A DNA stretch of 64,000 nt from Rhizorhapis suberifaciens (GCF_014200045.1 NZ_JACHOV010000004.1:186001-250000); one strand, 5' to 3'; positions 19,489 through 28,056 are shown, counted from the first letter of the stretch. Program-made: numbers and translations. The notes: generated from the letters alone by a model not told the origin.

Positions 19489-20426
19489 CTGGTTCCCGCG
19501 AGCATTGGAGACTGGAAACGATCCGCGCGCGTGAGAAATGGGCCGCTACCGGCTGAACTCATGAAATTCCAAGGATCGTTCTGAATATCCAGGAACTCGT
19601 AGAGCGCCTTTACCTCAGAAATGAGCAACTGCCGGATCACGCCAGCTTCTTCCACCGACAGGTCAGTGTGATCGAACTCTGGCAGCGGCAACCTGTTGAT
19701 CGTGTCCCGTAGCTTGAGCCTTACTATAGGCGGCAGCATGTCCTTGACTAGATCGGGAACAAGGCTTCCGAACCGCTTTCCCCAGGGACGATAAATCGCT
19801 TTACCCGCGCGGCTGTTCTGTTTCCTCGGATCAGGATTGATATGCGCCTCCGGGTCGACCCCCAGGAACGTGAATACATCGCGCATGGTTCCTTGAACAT
19901 CCGCCACAAATTGTTCGAACAGGATTACGCTTATATTTCTGTCGCTAAAATAGCGCCGATAATTATTCAGGTTGGTCCAATAGTGACAGGCACCCAAAAA
20001 GGTCGGGTAGGTAAATACGGCCTCGCGATAAACCGTAGGCATTTTCATGCCGTAAAATTTTTTCTCCGCCCAATGACCGGTGCAGAGGGTTTGAGCCCAC
20101 ACCGACCGAAATCGTGAGAAGGGCTCGCGGACCAGATAGATGATTTTTGCTTCGGGGGAAAAATGGTGGATGTCTCCTGGCACGTTGGGAAATGAAAGGG
20201 TTTCACAATAAATGGGACTGGATTCGCCGCGGAAGGCATGATCACCCCCTTCGCTGAACATCGACAAATATTCTTTGAGATCGCGAGGGGCGGGACGATT
20301 GAAATAACAAAGCTCTTTTTTTTGCGACATGAAGATGTCGGGATGCTGGCTGAGCAAATCGTGGAAGAAGGTAGTGCCGCATTTGGATGCGCCGATCACA
20401 AATAAATTGGGCCGAGCGGCGGTCAT
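19473..20426 (-). CDS. PAPS-dependent sulfotransferase
   Basis: A 317-residue cytosolic sulfotransferase that would move sulfate from PAPS to a carbohydrate or lipid hydroxyl. The 5'-phosphosulfate loop is GASKCGTT (about residues 11-18), and the 3'-phosphate motif is VREPFSRFRS, both as in heparan/Nod-type sulfotransferases. The ATG at 20426 has a perfect AGGAGG at a spacing of 6; a GTG six bases upstream lies inside that spacing and is unlikely. It is the first gene of a two-gene unit with a flippase, pointing to modification of an exported glycan. Confidence 0.88.
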   Translation of the reverse strand: MTAARPNLFVIGASKCGTTFFHDLLSQHPDIFMSQKKELCYFNRPAPRDLKEYLSMFSEGGDHAFRGESSPIYCETLSFPNVPGDIHHFSPEAKIIYLVREPFSRFRSVWAQTLCTGHWAEKKFYGMKMPTVYREAVFTYPTFLGACHYWTNLNNYRRYFSDRNISVILFEQFVADVQGTMRDVFTFLGVDPEAHINPDPRKQNSRAGKAIYRPWGKRFGSLVPDLVKDMLPPIVRLKLRDTINRLPLPEFDHTDLSVEEAGVIRQLLISEVKALYEFLDIQNDPWNFMSSAGSGPFLTRADRFQSPMLAGTRCQET

Positions 20427-20718
20427 GTACACCTCCTACTCTCCGATAATATTCCTTCCAGCGGCGCGGATGAGCGCAAGTATTGGAAAGTACCAGAGTC
20501 GCGTGATGCTTGCAGCTTAGCCTAGCCTTGGTCCAATGACAAAGCGGCTCCGGCTCAGGGCGACAGCTCTTTCGTCATTCCCTTCGGCACAGACGGGTTA
20601 GCATTTCCGTCTCAACGATGGACCCTATAGTCCGTTTGGAAAATCACGCATGAGCTTTCCGGCGCAGGGAACTCCAACATTTGATGCATGACGTGTTGCA
20701 ACTGAACCGATGATCCAA

Positions 20719-21900
20719 TCAACTCACCAGTGCCGCAACGTTCACCGGCCGCCCATTCCGGCGTAGCTCCACTATAATTTCAGGCTTTCCTTGCCCCGCA
20801 GACCCTATGGGGTCGCCCTGTCTCACCGCCGTTCCGACGTCGACGCTCAGCCTATCCAGATTGGCGATCAAGCTGGTCCAGCCATTACCATGGTCAATGA
20901 TGATGATTTGCCCGTAACCGCGATACTCGCCCGCAAAGGCGACACGGCCCCGGGTTGGCGCCACGACTTGCGCCAAGGGCTGCGTAGCTATGGTGAGCCC
21001 CCGCGCGCGAACCCCGCTGGCTGACAGCTCGCCCATGCCCATCACCACTTCTCCCATAACCGGCATGCGATAGGCGGGCGCGCCGCTGCGCAGCGGGCGG
21101 AAGGGCGACTGAGGCAACGCCGCGGTTCCTGGCCTAGCCGGACGCACTAAGGGTCCCGGCAATTGGGCCAATTCCTCTCGCACATTCCCCGCGACGCGCA
21201 GTTGGTCCATCAGATCGACAATATCGCGCGCCTGTTCACCAAGGGACACGGCGCGATCCGCCTCCAAATTAGCAGTGCTGACAAGGGCGCGCGCCGCGAA
21301 GCGCTTACGCATCTCCATCTGACGCAGCTCAGTCCTTTGACTGGAAAGCGCTATTCGTCCCGCCGCCAGCGAGGCCTGGGCTTGATCCGCATCGGCCCGA
21401 AGCCGCCTGCCCCTTTCCAATTCGTCCCGGAGGTCTGCGGTCCGTGCGCGGATCACCGGCAATACGCTCGCAAGTACGCCACGAACATGGGCCAGGTCCC
21501 GTATGGATCCGGGCTGGACCAGCGCGGTAGCGGTCGGGCGCCTTGCCATCAGTTGAAGCGCAGTCATCAATCGGACGATCGGCTCCTGCCGTTCGGCGAG
21601 ACGATTATTCTGGAAACGCTGTAACCGGGCGATAATGGCTATTCGCGCCTGCGCCGCCTGAATGTCGGCTTCGACAGCCTGGATGCTGGCCGCGAGCGCC
21701 GCAGCTTGCCGCCGCGCCCGCTCTGCTTCTTGACGCGCAACGCCCGCCTCGCGCTTCAGCCTCTCGCTGCGTGCCCGGGCATTTTCAGCCTGTTTCTTGG
21801 CCTCTATCAATGCCTGCTGCTCTTCCTTCAGCGTCTGGGCCTGGGCCGTGGCTGCAATGGCAAGGCCGACAGGGATAATGAAAAGGAACGCGCGTTTCAT
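20719..21900 (-). CDS. envC: Murein hydrolase activator EnvC-like, M23 domain degenerate
   Basis: A 393-residue periplasmic protein. A signal peptide ends near AQA (residue 22); a long coiled coil follows (about 24-250, rich in Ala, Arg, Glu), then a LytM/M23 domain (about 285-393). The catalytic zinc residues are not in place: the segment DHGNGWTSLIANLD lacks the usual HxH and the end reads VELRRNGRPVN. This matches EnvC, whose LytM domain does not cut but activates amidases during septum splitting. It lies 6 bases after rlmH in the same direction. Confidence 0.85.
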   Translation of the reverse strand: MKRAFLFIIPVGLAIAATAQAQTLKEEQQALIEAKKQAENARARSERLKREAGVARQEAERARRQAAALAASIQAVEADIQAAQARIAIIARLQRFQNNRLAERQEPIVRLMTALQLMARRPTATALVQPGSIRDLAHVRGVLASVLPVIRARTADLRDELERGRRLRADADQAQASLAAGRIALSSQRTELRQMEMRKRFAARALVSTANLEADRAVSLGEQARDIVDLMDQLRVAGNVREELAQLPGPLVRPARPGTAALPQSPFRPLRSGAPAYRMPVMGEVVMGMGELSASGVRARGLTIATQPLAQVVAPTRGRVAFAGEYRGYGQIIIIDHGNGWTSLIANLDRLSVDVGTAVRQGDPIGSAGQGKPEIIVELRRNGRPVNVAALVS

Positions 21901-21906
21901 GTTGCG

Positions 21907-22329
21907 CTATCCTTCGCGATGATAAGGATGATTGGCAAGGATGCTCGTGGCCCGCCACAATTGTTCGGCCAGCATTGCGCGCGCCAGCATGTGCGGCCAC
22001 GTGGCCCGGCCAAATGCGATAAGCAGGTCCGCCCCCTGGCGTTCCGCCTCACCGAAACCATCGGCCGCTCCAATCAGGAAACGACATTCCCGAATGCCCG
22101 CATCACGCCAGCCTTCCAGTCTTTTTGCAAAGGTCATGGACGAAAGCTGCTCACCCTTTTCATCCAGCATGATGGTAACGGTTGCAGGCGGGACCGGCGG
22201 AAGCTTGCCACCCTTGTCGGGCAGTTCGCTGATCTTCACTGGCCAGCTGATGCGCTTTACATAGCGTTCAACCAGATCCGCTTCGGGACAGCGGCCTATC
22301 TTGCCGCGCGCGATGATGTGCAGTTGCAC
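21907..22329 (-). CDS. rlmH: 23S rRNA pseudouridine-1915 N3-methyltransferase
   Basis: A 140-residue SPOUT methyltransferase that methylates pseudouridine 1915 in helix 69 of 23S rRNA on assembled ribosomes. The knot-forming segments FLIGAADGFGEAERQGADLL and LLIAFGRATWPHMLARAML are visible, as is the conserved end SILANHPYHREG. Starts with GTG after a G-rich ribosome binding site (AGAGGGGGG). rsfS, its usual upstream neighbour in many bacteria, is not here; the upstream gene is a DUF2721 protein. Confidence 0.95.
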   Translation of the reverse strand: MQLHIIARGKIGRCPEADLVERYVKRISWPVKISELPDKGGKLPPVPPATVTIMLDEKGEQLSSMTFAKRLEGWRDAGIRECRFLIGAADGFGEAERQGADLLIAFGRATWPHMLARAMLAEQLWRATSILANHPYHREG

Positions 22330-22350
22330 CGGTCGCCCCCCTCTTAGCGA

Positions 22351-22806
22351 TTATTCAGCGACCTGATGATAGAGCACTTCGCTCCTGATATGAATGGTCC
22401 GCGAGGCAAGACGGATTTCCACGAGAAACGTGCAAAGCGCAATGATCATAAGCATCATCGCCGCAATAAAGAGCAGCGCGACCGCCGTCGCCATATGCAC
22501 CCCAAAAAGCTGAGCCGAGAAGAGCAGCATCACCAGCGTGCAGATTGCGATTGCACTTGCGACGCTAAGGAAAATCGAACCGTTCACAACGGACATCCGC
22601 CGATCCAGCTTGCGAATTTCATCGACCAGCCGGTCATGTTCTTCGCCAACGGTTTGCAGGACCAGCTTTTCCACCACCCGCGCTCTGTCGATCACTCGTG
22701 CCAGACGGCCAGCACAGACATTCAGAAATGCGCCGATGCCGGCCAGCAAGAAAACCGGCGCCACGGCGAGCTGAATGGTCTGGGCAATAAGAGTGACAGT
22801 CTCCAT
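22351..22806 (-). CDS. DUF2721 membrane protein
   Basis: A 151-residue inner-membrane protein of the DUF2721 family. Residues about 6-28 (IQLAVAPVFLLAGIGAFLNV) form the first helix; the segment GRLARVIDRARVVEKL follows; two more helices lie at about 75-98 and 104-128. Function unknown. I chose the ATG at 22806 because family resemblance begins there; the frame continues upstream to 22914 without similarity. It stands 22 bases upstream of rlmH and may be co-transcribed. Confidence 0.8.
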   Translation of the reverse strand: METVTLIAQTIQLAVAPVFLLAGIGAFLNVCAGRLARVIDRARVVEKLVLQTVGEEHDRLVDEIRKLDRRMSVVNGSIFLSVASAIAICTLVMLLFSAQLFGVHMATAVALLFIAAMMLMIIALCTFLVEIRLASRTIHIRSEVLYHQVAE

Positions 22807-23027
22807 TGCGAAACTGCTATAGCCCATGATGGTGCGGGACAAGAGCCATGCCGCATTGCGCCTTACAACAGAGCGCCCTTGCCTTCCGAGCCATATTTCG
22901 TCATAGGGCGTCATCCGGGGTGAAGAGCGCGACTCTCCACCCCTGATTTATTGACGTAAGACGACAGCCGGAGGGGCGTTCGCATGGGGCGACGTCAGCA
23001 ATCGGCCAACACGGAAAGCATGAAACC

Positions 23028-23444
23028 ATGCCGCAATATGAGCATGTATTTCTTGCGCGTCAGGACCTGGCCCAGGCCCAGGTAGACGCGCTCGCGCAAC
23101 AGGCGACCCAGATTGTCGAAAGCAACCAGGGCAAGGTCACCAAGACTGAAAATTGGGGCCTGCGCAGCTTGGCCTACAAAATCGCCAAGAACCGCAAGGC
23201 GCACTATGTGCTGCTCAACATTGATGCCCCCGCTGGCGTCGTGGCGGAGCTGGAGCGTCAGACCGCAATCAACGAAGACATCATCCGCTATATGACGGTG
23301 AAGGTCGACGAGGCGGAGGCTGGCCCCTCAGTGATGATGCGCAAGAGCGAGCGTGGCGAGCGCCGCCCGCGCGATCGTGACGGCGAGGGCCGTGGCCGTG
23401 ATGGCGAAGGTCGTGGCCGCAGCCGCGACATCGACGGCGAATAA
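23028..23444 (+). CDS. rpsF: 30S ribosomal protein S6
   Basis: A 138-residue ribosomal protein of the central domain of the 30S subunit, partner of S18. The core (about 1-95) begins [19 protein letters not shown] and holds [20 protein letters not shown]. The last 35 residues form an Arg/Gly/Asp/Glu-rich tail with near-repeats of GEGRGRD, longer than in E. coli and common in sphingomonads. First gene of the rpsF-rpsR-rplI operon; 14 bases separate it from rpsR. Confidence 0.98.
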   Translation: MPQYEHVFLARQDLAQAQVDALAQQATQIVESNQGKVTKTENWGLRSLAYKIAKNRKAHYVLLNIDAPAGVVAELERQTAINEDIIRYMTVKVDEAEAGPSVMMRKSERGERRPRDRDGEGRGRDGEGRGRSRDIDGE

Positions 23445-23458
23445 GGAGAAACCAAACC

Positions 23459-23683
23459 ATGGCACGCCCATTTTTCCGCCGCCGCAAAAGCTGCCCCTTC
23501 GCCGCCAAGGATGCGCCAAAGATCGATTATAAGGACGTTCGCCTGCTTCAGGGCTTTGTGTCCGAGCGCGGCAAGATCGTACCCAGCCGCATCACTGCGG
23601 TTTCCGCCAAGAAGCAGCGTGAGCTGGCCCAGGCCATCAAGCGCGCGCGCCATATCGGCCTGCTTCCCTATATCGTGAAGTAA
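23459..23683 (+). CDS. rpsR: 30S ribosomal protein S18
   Basis: A 74-residue ribosomal protein that binds S6 and 16S rRNA at the platform. The sequence shows the family block [18 protein letters not shown] followed by [16 protein letters not shown] and the end [10 protein letters not shown]. An N-terminal RRRKSCPF is typical. AAGGAG precedes the start. It lies between rpsF and rplI, the usual order. Confidence 0.98.
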   Translation: MARPFFRRRKSCPFAAKDAPKIDYKDVRLLQGFVSERGKIVPSRITAVSAKKQRELAQAIKRARHIGLLPYIVK

Positions 23684-23695
23684 GGAGCACGAATC

Positions 23696-24292
23696 ATGGA
23701 AATCATTCTGCTCGAACGAATCGAAAAGCTGGGCGGCATCGGCGACGTCGTATCCGTCAAGAACGGCTATGCCCGTAACTATCTGCTCCCCAACAAGAAG
23801 GCTCTGCGCGCCAATGAGGCGAACAGGAAGGTCTTCGAAGCCAATCGTGCGAATATCGAAGCCGAAAACGCCACCAAGCGCGCCGACGCCCAGACCGCAT
23901 CGAAGGACGTCGAAGGCAAGCAGATCGTGCTGATCCGCCAGGCGTCCAATGCGGGCCATCTTTACGGCTCGGTTTCGGTCCGCGACATCGTCGAAGCCTT
24001 GCAGGCTGACGGCGTTTCGGTTGTGAACAAATCGATGATCGTTCTGGAACGTCCCATCAAGACCCTGGGCGTATTCGATGTTCGCGTCGCGCTCCATCCT
24101 GAAGTGGCCGTGACCATCCAAGTAAACGTCGCCCGCTCGCCCGAAGAAGCTGAGCTTCAGAAGGAAGGCGTGGACGTAATGGCCGACCTGTTCGAAAAGG
24201 ACGAAGCCGGCTTTACCGAGGAATATGACCCCAACGCCGAACCCGGCGAAATCGCCGCCGAAGTATTTGAGGAACGCTCCGACGAAGCTTGA
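23696..24292 (+). CDS. rplI: 50S ribosomal protein L9
   Basis: A 198-residue ribosomal protein at the base of the L1 stalk. The N-domain begins MEIILLERIEKLGGIGDVVS and has VKNGYARNYLLPNKKAL; a long helix and the C-domain (LYGSVSVRDIVEAL) follow. The acidic tail of about 45 residues makes it longer than E. coli L9 (149), as seen in other alphaproteobacteria. AAGGAG precedes the start. A rho-independent terminator follows 22 bases after the stop. Confidence 0.98.
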   Translation: MEIILLERIEKLGGIGDVVSVKNGYARNYLLPNKKALRANEANRKVFEANRANIEAENATKRADAQTASKDVEGKQIVLIRQASNAGHLYGSVSVRDIVEALQADGVSVVNKSMIVLERPIKTLGVFDVRVALHPEVAVTIQVNVARSPEEAELQKEGVDVMADLFEKDEAGFTEEYDPNAEPGEIAAEVFEERSDEA

Positions 24293-24314
24293 ACCTTCTT
24301 CAATACCTTACAAG

Positions 24315-24347
24315 AAGCCGCCCTTTGAAAGAGGGGCGGCTTTTTTT
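24315..24347 (+). terminator. Rho-independent terminator of the rpsF-rpsR-rplI operon
   Basis: AAGCCGCCC pairs with GGGCGGCTT around a loop of about 10 bases, followed by a run of T. It lies 22 bases after the rplI stop. Confidence 0.92.
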
Positions 24348-24452
24348 GTGCCGCGACGGTGATCTGTAATTGCTCCCGCTTTGAACGGAGTGGACGGTTA
24401 AGGCCTTCTATTCGCCATTGCGGACATTCCATTGGGCGGTCAATGTAGTTCG

Positions 24453-24803
24453 ATGTGGTATCTCGCACTCAAGGCCGCGCTTTCCGGCATCCTCATCGCA
24501 ATCATCTCGGAAGTGGCGAAACGCTATCCCGGCGCAGGTGCGCTTATTGCTTCGCTACCTCTCGTTTCGGTTTTAGGAATGATCTGGCTTTGGCACGATC
24601 GTCCGGATGTCCAGAACATGGCCGCACATGCGCAAGCTACATTCTGGTTCGTCCTGCCTTCCCTTCCCATGTTTCTGCTCATTCCCCTGCTTCTACGGCA
24701 TGGTTTCAGCTTCTGGATCGCGCTGGTCACCGGATGTGTCCTGACCGTGATTCTTTATTCTGGCATTACCTGGTTCGGCCCACGATTTGGCCTGAGACTA
24801 TAG
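24453..24803 (+). CDS. DUF3147 membrane protein
   Basis: A 116-residue protein with four hydrophobic helices and the family pattern LSGILIAIISEVAKRYPGAG and ASLPLVSVLGMIWLWHD. DUF3147 proteins are small inner-membrane proteins of unknown role. I chose the ATG at 24453, where the first helix begins; the frame opens 21 bases earlier without support. It stands alone between the ribosomal operon and a DUF983 gene in the same direction. Confidence 0.8.
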   Translation: MWYLALKAALSGILIAIISEVAKRYPGAGALIASLPLVSVLGMIWLWHDRPDVQNMAAHAQATFWFVLPSLPMFLLIPLLLRHGFSFWIALVTGCVLTVILYSGITWFGPRFGLRL

Positions 24804-24893
24804 GACCGTATCGGTTTGAATAGCGTTAGGCAGACCCATCCTCAGTTGTTGAAACATCTATGATCGACCGCGCCCTTGCATTATGGCAACGGG

Positions 24894-25268
24894 ATGCACC
24901 AACGCGAAGATCGTCCATTCCTCCCCTTGCTGCGAAGGGCATTGCGTGGGCGATGCCCTTCCTGCGGAAAAGCCCCTCTGTTTCGTCGTTTTCTAAAGGC
25001 AGTGGAACATTGCAAAAATTGTGGACAGCGGTGGGATGGACATCAGGCGGATGATTTCCCAGCCTATCTGGTCATCCTGCTGCTGGGCCACCTGATCGTA
25101 CCTATAGTTGTGGAGGTGAACATGATGTTCAGCCCGCCCATCCATGTGCAAATGCTGTTCTGGCCGGCTTTAACCGCCATTCTGGCCCTGCTGATGATTC
25201 AGCCGGCCAAGGGCGCGGTTATTGCGTTTCAATGGTCCCGCCGCATGCACGGATTTGAAAAGGGCTAA
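24894..25268 (+). CDS. DUF983 zinc-ribbon membrane protein
   Basis: A 124-residue protein. Residues about 20-50 hold two Cys pairs, CPSCG and CKNCG, an apparent zinc ribbon, followed by two membrane helices (about 58-80 and 86-108). This is the DUF983 architecture; relatives lie near cytochrome oxidase assembly genes in other alphaproteobacteria, but here no such neighbour exists. The ATG at 24894 was chosen over a TTG at 24876. Its stop overlaps the convergent chorismate mutase gene by 4 bases. Confidence 0.82.
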   Translation: MHQREDRPFLPLLRRALRGRCPSCGKAPLFRRFLKAVEHCKNCGQRWDGHQADDFPAYLVILLLGHLIVPIVVEVNMMFSPPIHVQMLFWPALTAILALLMIQPAKGAVIAFQWSRRMHGFEKG

Positions 25269-25582
25269 CTCGCCCCCCGGCGATCGAACGCTTCCAATTC
25301 ATATGCGATGGATACTTCCACCAGCCGTTCCCAAAGCTCGGCCACCAGCGTTTCCGGCACGCCCAACCGCACCGCTTCTACTCGCGCGTTGGCAATTACC
25401 TCCGCCTTCCGGTCTTCATCCCGCACCATTGAGCGATCCGGCTTGATCCGCGCGGCCGCACGCATATAGCCAAATCGGCGAGCGAGCAGCACCAGCAATT
25501 CCCGATCAAGCGCGTCGACACCGGCGCGGACTTCAGTCATCGTCCGGCATTGATCGGCTGCAATGACATGGTCATCCTGCAT
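25265..25582 (-). CDS. Chorismate mutase, AroQ class
   Basis: A 105-residue all-helical enzyme that turns chorismate into prephenate for phenylalanine and tyrosine synthesis; the isochorismate-pyruvate lyase branch has the same fold. Helix 1 (VRAGVDALDRELLVLLARRF) carries the family Arg, and AAARIKPDRSMVRDEDRKAEVI gives the second Arg, Lys and the DxxR segment. A helix 3 glutamate site lies in LWERLVEVSIAYE. It is monofunctional and stands alone. An internal ATG (residue 15) is a possible later start. Confidence 0.85.
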   Translation of the reverse strand: MQDDHVIAADQCRTMTEVRAGVDALDRELLVLLARRFGYMRAAARIKPDRSMVRDEDRKAEVIANARVEAVRLGVPETLVAELWERLVEVSIAYELEAFDRRGAS

Positions 25583-25753
25583 GGCGACGCCTTAGCATCT
25601 TCGTGGCAGGTGTCGAGCGGGGATTAGGCTTGACTCTGCCGTTCCCCGCCGCCATAGGCACGCCTTCGCAATTGGCCCCGCACCCCGGTGAAGCGGTGGC
25701 CCTGTCGGACCAGCTCCGATCAGAGCGGAATACCGGGATTACAATCATCTTCC

Positions 25754-25778
25754 CCAAAAAGCGGGAACCGGTTTTTGG
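25754..25778. repeat. Palindromic element upstream of rpsD
   Basis: CCAAAAA and TTTTTGG flank GCGGGAACCGG. The sequence resembles a dispersed element known to me from many alphaproteobacterial genomes (CCAAAAACCGGTTCCCGCTTTTTGG on the other strand). It lies 46 bases before the rpsD start and could form a hairpin in the leader RNA. Confidence 0.5.
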
Positions 25779-25823
25779 ACCAGGAAGGTGATCGGACGTA
25801 GTAGCAATTGTAAGGAATACGAA

Positions 25824-26438
25824 ATGACGAAGCGCACCAGCGCCAAGTATAAACTCGATCGCCGGATGGGCGAAAACATCTGGGGTCGCCCGAAATCGCC
25901 AGTCAACAAGCGTGAATATGGGCCTGGTCAGCACGGCCAGCGCCGCAAGGGCAAGATGTCCGACTTTGGCATTCAGCTGCGCGCCAAGCAGAAGCTGAAG
26001 GGCTATTATGGCGACGTGACCGAGAAGCAGTTCAAGAAGGCCTATATCGAGGCCGCCCGTATGAAGGGCGACACCGGCCAGAACTTGATCGGCCTTCTGG
26101 AGCGTCGTTTGGACGCCGTGGTCTATCGCGCCAAGTTCGCTCCTACCATTTGGTCCTCGCGCCAGTTGGTCAGCCACGGTCACATTTATGTGAATGGTGT
26201 GAAGTGCAACATCGCCAGCCGCCTGGTAAAGCCTGGCGACGAAATCAGCCTGGGCAAGAAGGCGCAGGAAATGACGCTGGTCATGGAGGCGCAGAGCCTC
26301 GCCGAACGCGATATTCCTGAATATGTAGCGCCGGACGGCAACACAAAGGTTACTTATGTCCGCGTTCCCACGCTGGACGAAGTGCCTTATCCGGTACGAA
26401 TGGAACCCAATCTGGTCGTCGAATTCTATTCGCGCTGA
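25824..26438 (+). CDS. rpsD: 30S ribosomal protein S4
   Basis: A 204-residue primary 16S rRNA-binding protein of the 30S body; it also takes part in decoding fidelity. The N-terminus [20 protein letters not shown] is the alphaproteobacterial form. The S4 RNA-binding domain lies at about 93-155 ([20 protein letters not shown] and [14 protein letters not shown]). AAGGA is 8 bases before the ATG at 25824; the frame upstream (from 25788) is not part of the protein. It is monocistronic here, not in the alpha operon. Confidence 0.98.
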   Translation: MTKRTSAKYKLDRRMGENIWGRPKSPVNKREYGPGQHGQRRKGKMSDFGIQLRAKQKLKGYYGDVTEKQFKKAYIEAARMKGDTGQNLIGLLERRLDAVVYRAKFAPTIWSSRQLVSHGHIYVNGVKCNIASRLVKPGDEISLGKKAQEMTLVMEAQSLAERDIPEYVAPDGNTKVTYVRVPTLDEVPYPVRMEPNLVVEFYSR

Positions 26439-26463
26439 TCCAAATGGTGGAATTTACGGAAAT

Positions 26464-26491
26464 GGCGGTCTCTCCGGAGGCCGCCTTTTTT
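26464..26491 (+). terminator. Rho-independent terminator of rpsD
   Basis: GGCGGTCTC pairs with GAGGCCGCC around a TCCG tetraloop, then six T. It lies 25 bases after the rpsD stop. Confidence 0.93.
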
Positions 26492-26550
26492 GTTGGGACG
26501 ATGCCCTGATCTGAGATGTCAGCAGCACCGAAAATGCCAGCCGGCATCGC

Positions 26551-26581
26551 AAAAAAAAGAGCGGCAATATAGCCGCTCTTT
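26551..26581 (-). terminator. Rho-independent terminator of the ferredoxin gene
   Basis: AAAGAGCGGC pairs with GCCGCTCTTT around a short AT loop. On the minus strand it is followed by a run of T, and it lies 21 bases after the ferredoxin stop. Confidence 0.9.
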
Positions 26582-26602
26582 CAAAATCCGGTGGAAAAGC
26601 CC

Positions 26603-26920
26603 TCAATCTTCCGGCGCGATGGTCACCTTCAGGCCGTCCAGTTCCTCGCTGAAGTTGATCTGGCAAGAAAGCCGCGAAAATTCGTTGCGGTGATCAGAAC
26701 TGTCGAGCAGATCATTCTCATCTTCGCTGATGGCGACAAGCTTATCGGTAAAGGCCGGATCCACATGAACGTGACAGGTGGCGCAGGAACAGCATCCGCC
26801 ACACAGGGCGAGCAGTTCATCAAACCCATTGTCGCGAAGAATTTCCATGACCGACAGGCCGTCAGCGGCTTCGATCGTCTTTTCTTCTCCCTCGCGGGTC
26901 ACAACCGTCAACTTCGGCAT
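26603..26920 (-). CDS. 2Fe-2S ferredoxin, adrenodoxin type
   Basis: A 105-residue electron carrier of the [2Fe-2S] adrenodoxin/ISC-Fdx/cytochrome P450 partner class. The cluster ligands are in [15 protein letters not shown] (C-x5-C-x2-C) and the fourth Cys in RLSCQINF. Residue 43 is an additional Cys in place of the usual Ala of CGGAC. The sequence resembles the ferredoxins that serve P450s or heme A/hopanoid enzymes in sphingomonads. No iscSUA genes are nearby, so the partner is unknown. It stands alone with its own terminator. Confidence 0.93.
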   Translation of the reverse strand: MPKLTVVTREGEEKTIEAADGLSVMEILRDNGFDELLALCGGCCSCATCHVHVDPAFTDKLVAISEDENDLLDSSDHRNEFSRLSCQINFSEELDGLKVTIAPED

Positions 26921-27027
26921 TTTCGCCCTCCTAAAATCTCACCACGCCGCTAATAGGGAGCAAGGCACATAAATCAAGCCCAAGCGACAATGGACAGCTA
27001 GCTGACCGACTGGATCGGAATATCTTC

Positions 27028-27657
27028 ATGGGACTGAACGCTGAGCAGTTGAGAGCATCCATGGACGCATTGGCGGCGCTCGAACCTGGCTTCGGCACGG
27101 CGCTCGCTCGCGTCGGATATCCAGAGCCGCGAATCCGCCCTCGTGGCTATGAAACGCTGCTGCGTACGATCGTGGGACAGCAAGTCAGCGTCAGGGCGGC
27201 CGCTGCCGTTTGGGACAGACTCGAAGATTTGCTTGGATCGGGCTGTCCCGCCTCTCAACTGCTTGCCAGCGATTTCGATGCACTTCGCGCCTGCGGTCTG
27301 TCCCGGCAGAAGCAGGGATATGCTCGCAGCCTTGCCGAACTGGTCGTATCGGGAGCGCTGGATCTCCATAATCTGCCCGAAGATGATGAGGCGGCTATTG
27401 CCATGCTGATCGCCATAAAAGGCATTGGCCGATGGTCGGCCGAAATCTATTTGCTGTTCGCCGAGGGCCGCCCTGACATCTGGCCCGCAGGCGATCTTGC
27501 CGTTCAGATCGAGGTTGGACGCATATTGGGCCTGCCCGATCGGCCTAGCGAAAAAGCGACTCGGTCCTTGGCGGAAAGCTGGCGGCCGCACAGGGGTGCG
27601 GCGGCGATAATGGCCTGGCACCATTATAATAATGACGGCTCGGGCGCGCCGGTATAG
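27028..27657 (+). CDS. DNA-3-methyladenine glycosylase II (AlkA-like, HhH-GPD)
   Basis: A 209-residue base-excision repair glycosylase that removes alkylated bases from DNA. The helix-hairpin-helix is in LIAIKGIGRWSAEIYLL, and the catalytic Asp is in the following PAGDLAVQ. The N-terminal half carries YETLLRTIVGQQVSVRAAAA, typical of the short AlkA form without the N-terminal Ada part. No FeS cysteines follow the HhH, unlike MutY/Nth. Ends directly against the convergent folB stop. Confidence 0.9.
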   Translation: MGLNAEQLRASMDALAALEPGFGTALARVGYPEPRIRPRGYETLLRTIVGQQVSVRAAAAVWDRLEDLLGSGCPASQLLASDFDALRACGLSRQKQGYARSLAELVVSGALDLHNLPEDDEAAIAMLIAIKGIGRWSAEIYLLFAEGRPDIWPAGDLAVQIEVGRILGLPDRPSEKATRSLAESWRPHRGAAAIMAWHHYNNDGSGAPV

Positions 27658-28056
27658 CTATCGCCGGCGCAACCTCACAATCCTGCAACCGACCGCCGCA
27701 TCGGGATAAATATTCGGTTTGCTGCTCTCGACCGCTACGGCGATCACCGGCGCAAAGGCCCAGCACAACTCAGCCACGCGGTCGCAAAAATGTTCCTGAA
27801 GCGCGAACTTCTGGCCGCTGGCCAGCCTGCTGATCTCCTGGCGAAGGAAGTCGTAATCCACAACCTGGGTAATTTCGTCTTCGACAGGCCCATCGTAAAG
27901 TGAGAGCATTTCCACGGTGAGCAGAACCGGCTGCGGCCGTTCCTGCTCGGATGCATGGATGCCCAGAAACATCTCCACGCGATAATTGTCGAGCCTGGTC
28001 ACATAGGCATGGGCGATGTTGACGCCTTGGGGAAGAAAACGGAACAGCAAGCTCAC
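27658..28056 (-). CDS. folB: Dihydroneopterin aldolase family protein
   Basis: A 132-residue tunnelling-fold enzyme that converts dihydroneopterin to 6-hydroxymethyl-dihydropterin in folate synthesis. Family residues are seen in FLGIHASEQERPQPVLL (catalytic Glu region), VVDYDFLRQEI (Tyr) and VESSKPNIY (catalytic Lys). I chose the GTG at 28056: it overlaps the stop of the upstream reductase gene in GTGA and has AAGGAA 8 bases upstream; the open frame to 28131 lies inside the reductase gene. Last gene of the folE-reductase-folB operon. Confidence 0.88.
   Translation of the reverse strand: MSLLFRFLPQGVNIAHAYVTRLDNYRVEMFLGIHASEQERPQPVLLTVEMLSLYDGPVEDEITQVVDYDFLRQEISRLASGQKFALQEHFCDRVAELCWAFAPVIAVAVESSKPNIYPDAAVGCRIVRLRRR

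Noticed and set aside
20427-20718. 292-base gap upstream of the sulfotransferase gene
   Set aside because: I looked for small genes, RNA structures and promoters; only the AGGAGG site of the sulfotransferase gene is clear.
23288-24121. 277-residue minus-strand open frame across rpsF-rpsR-rplI
   Set aside because: Antisense to three certain ribosomal protein genes; a GC-bias artefact.
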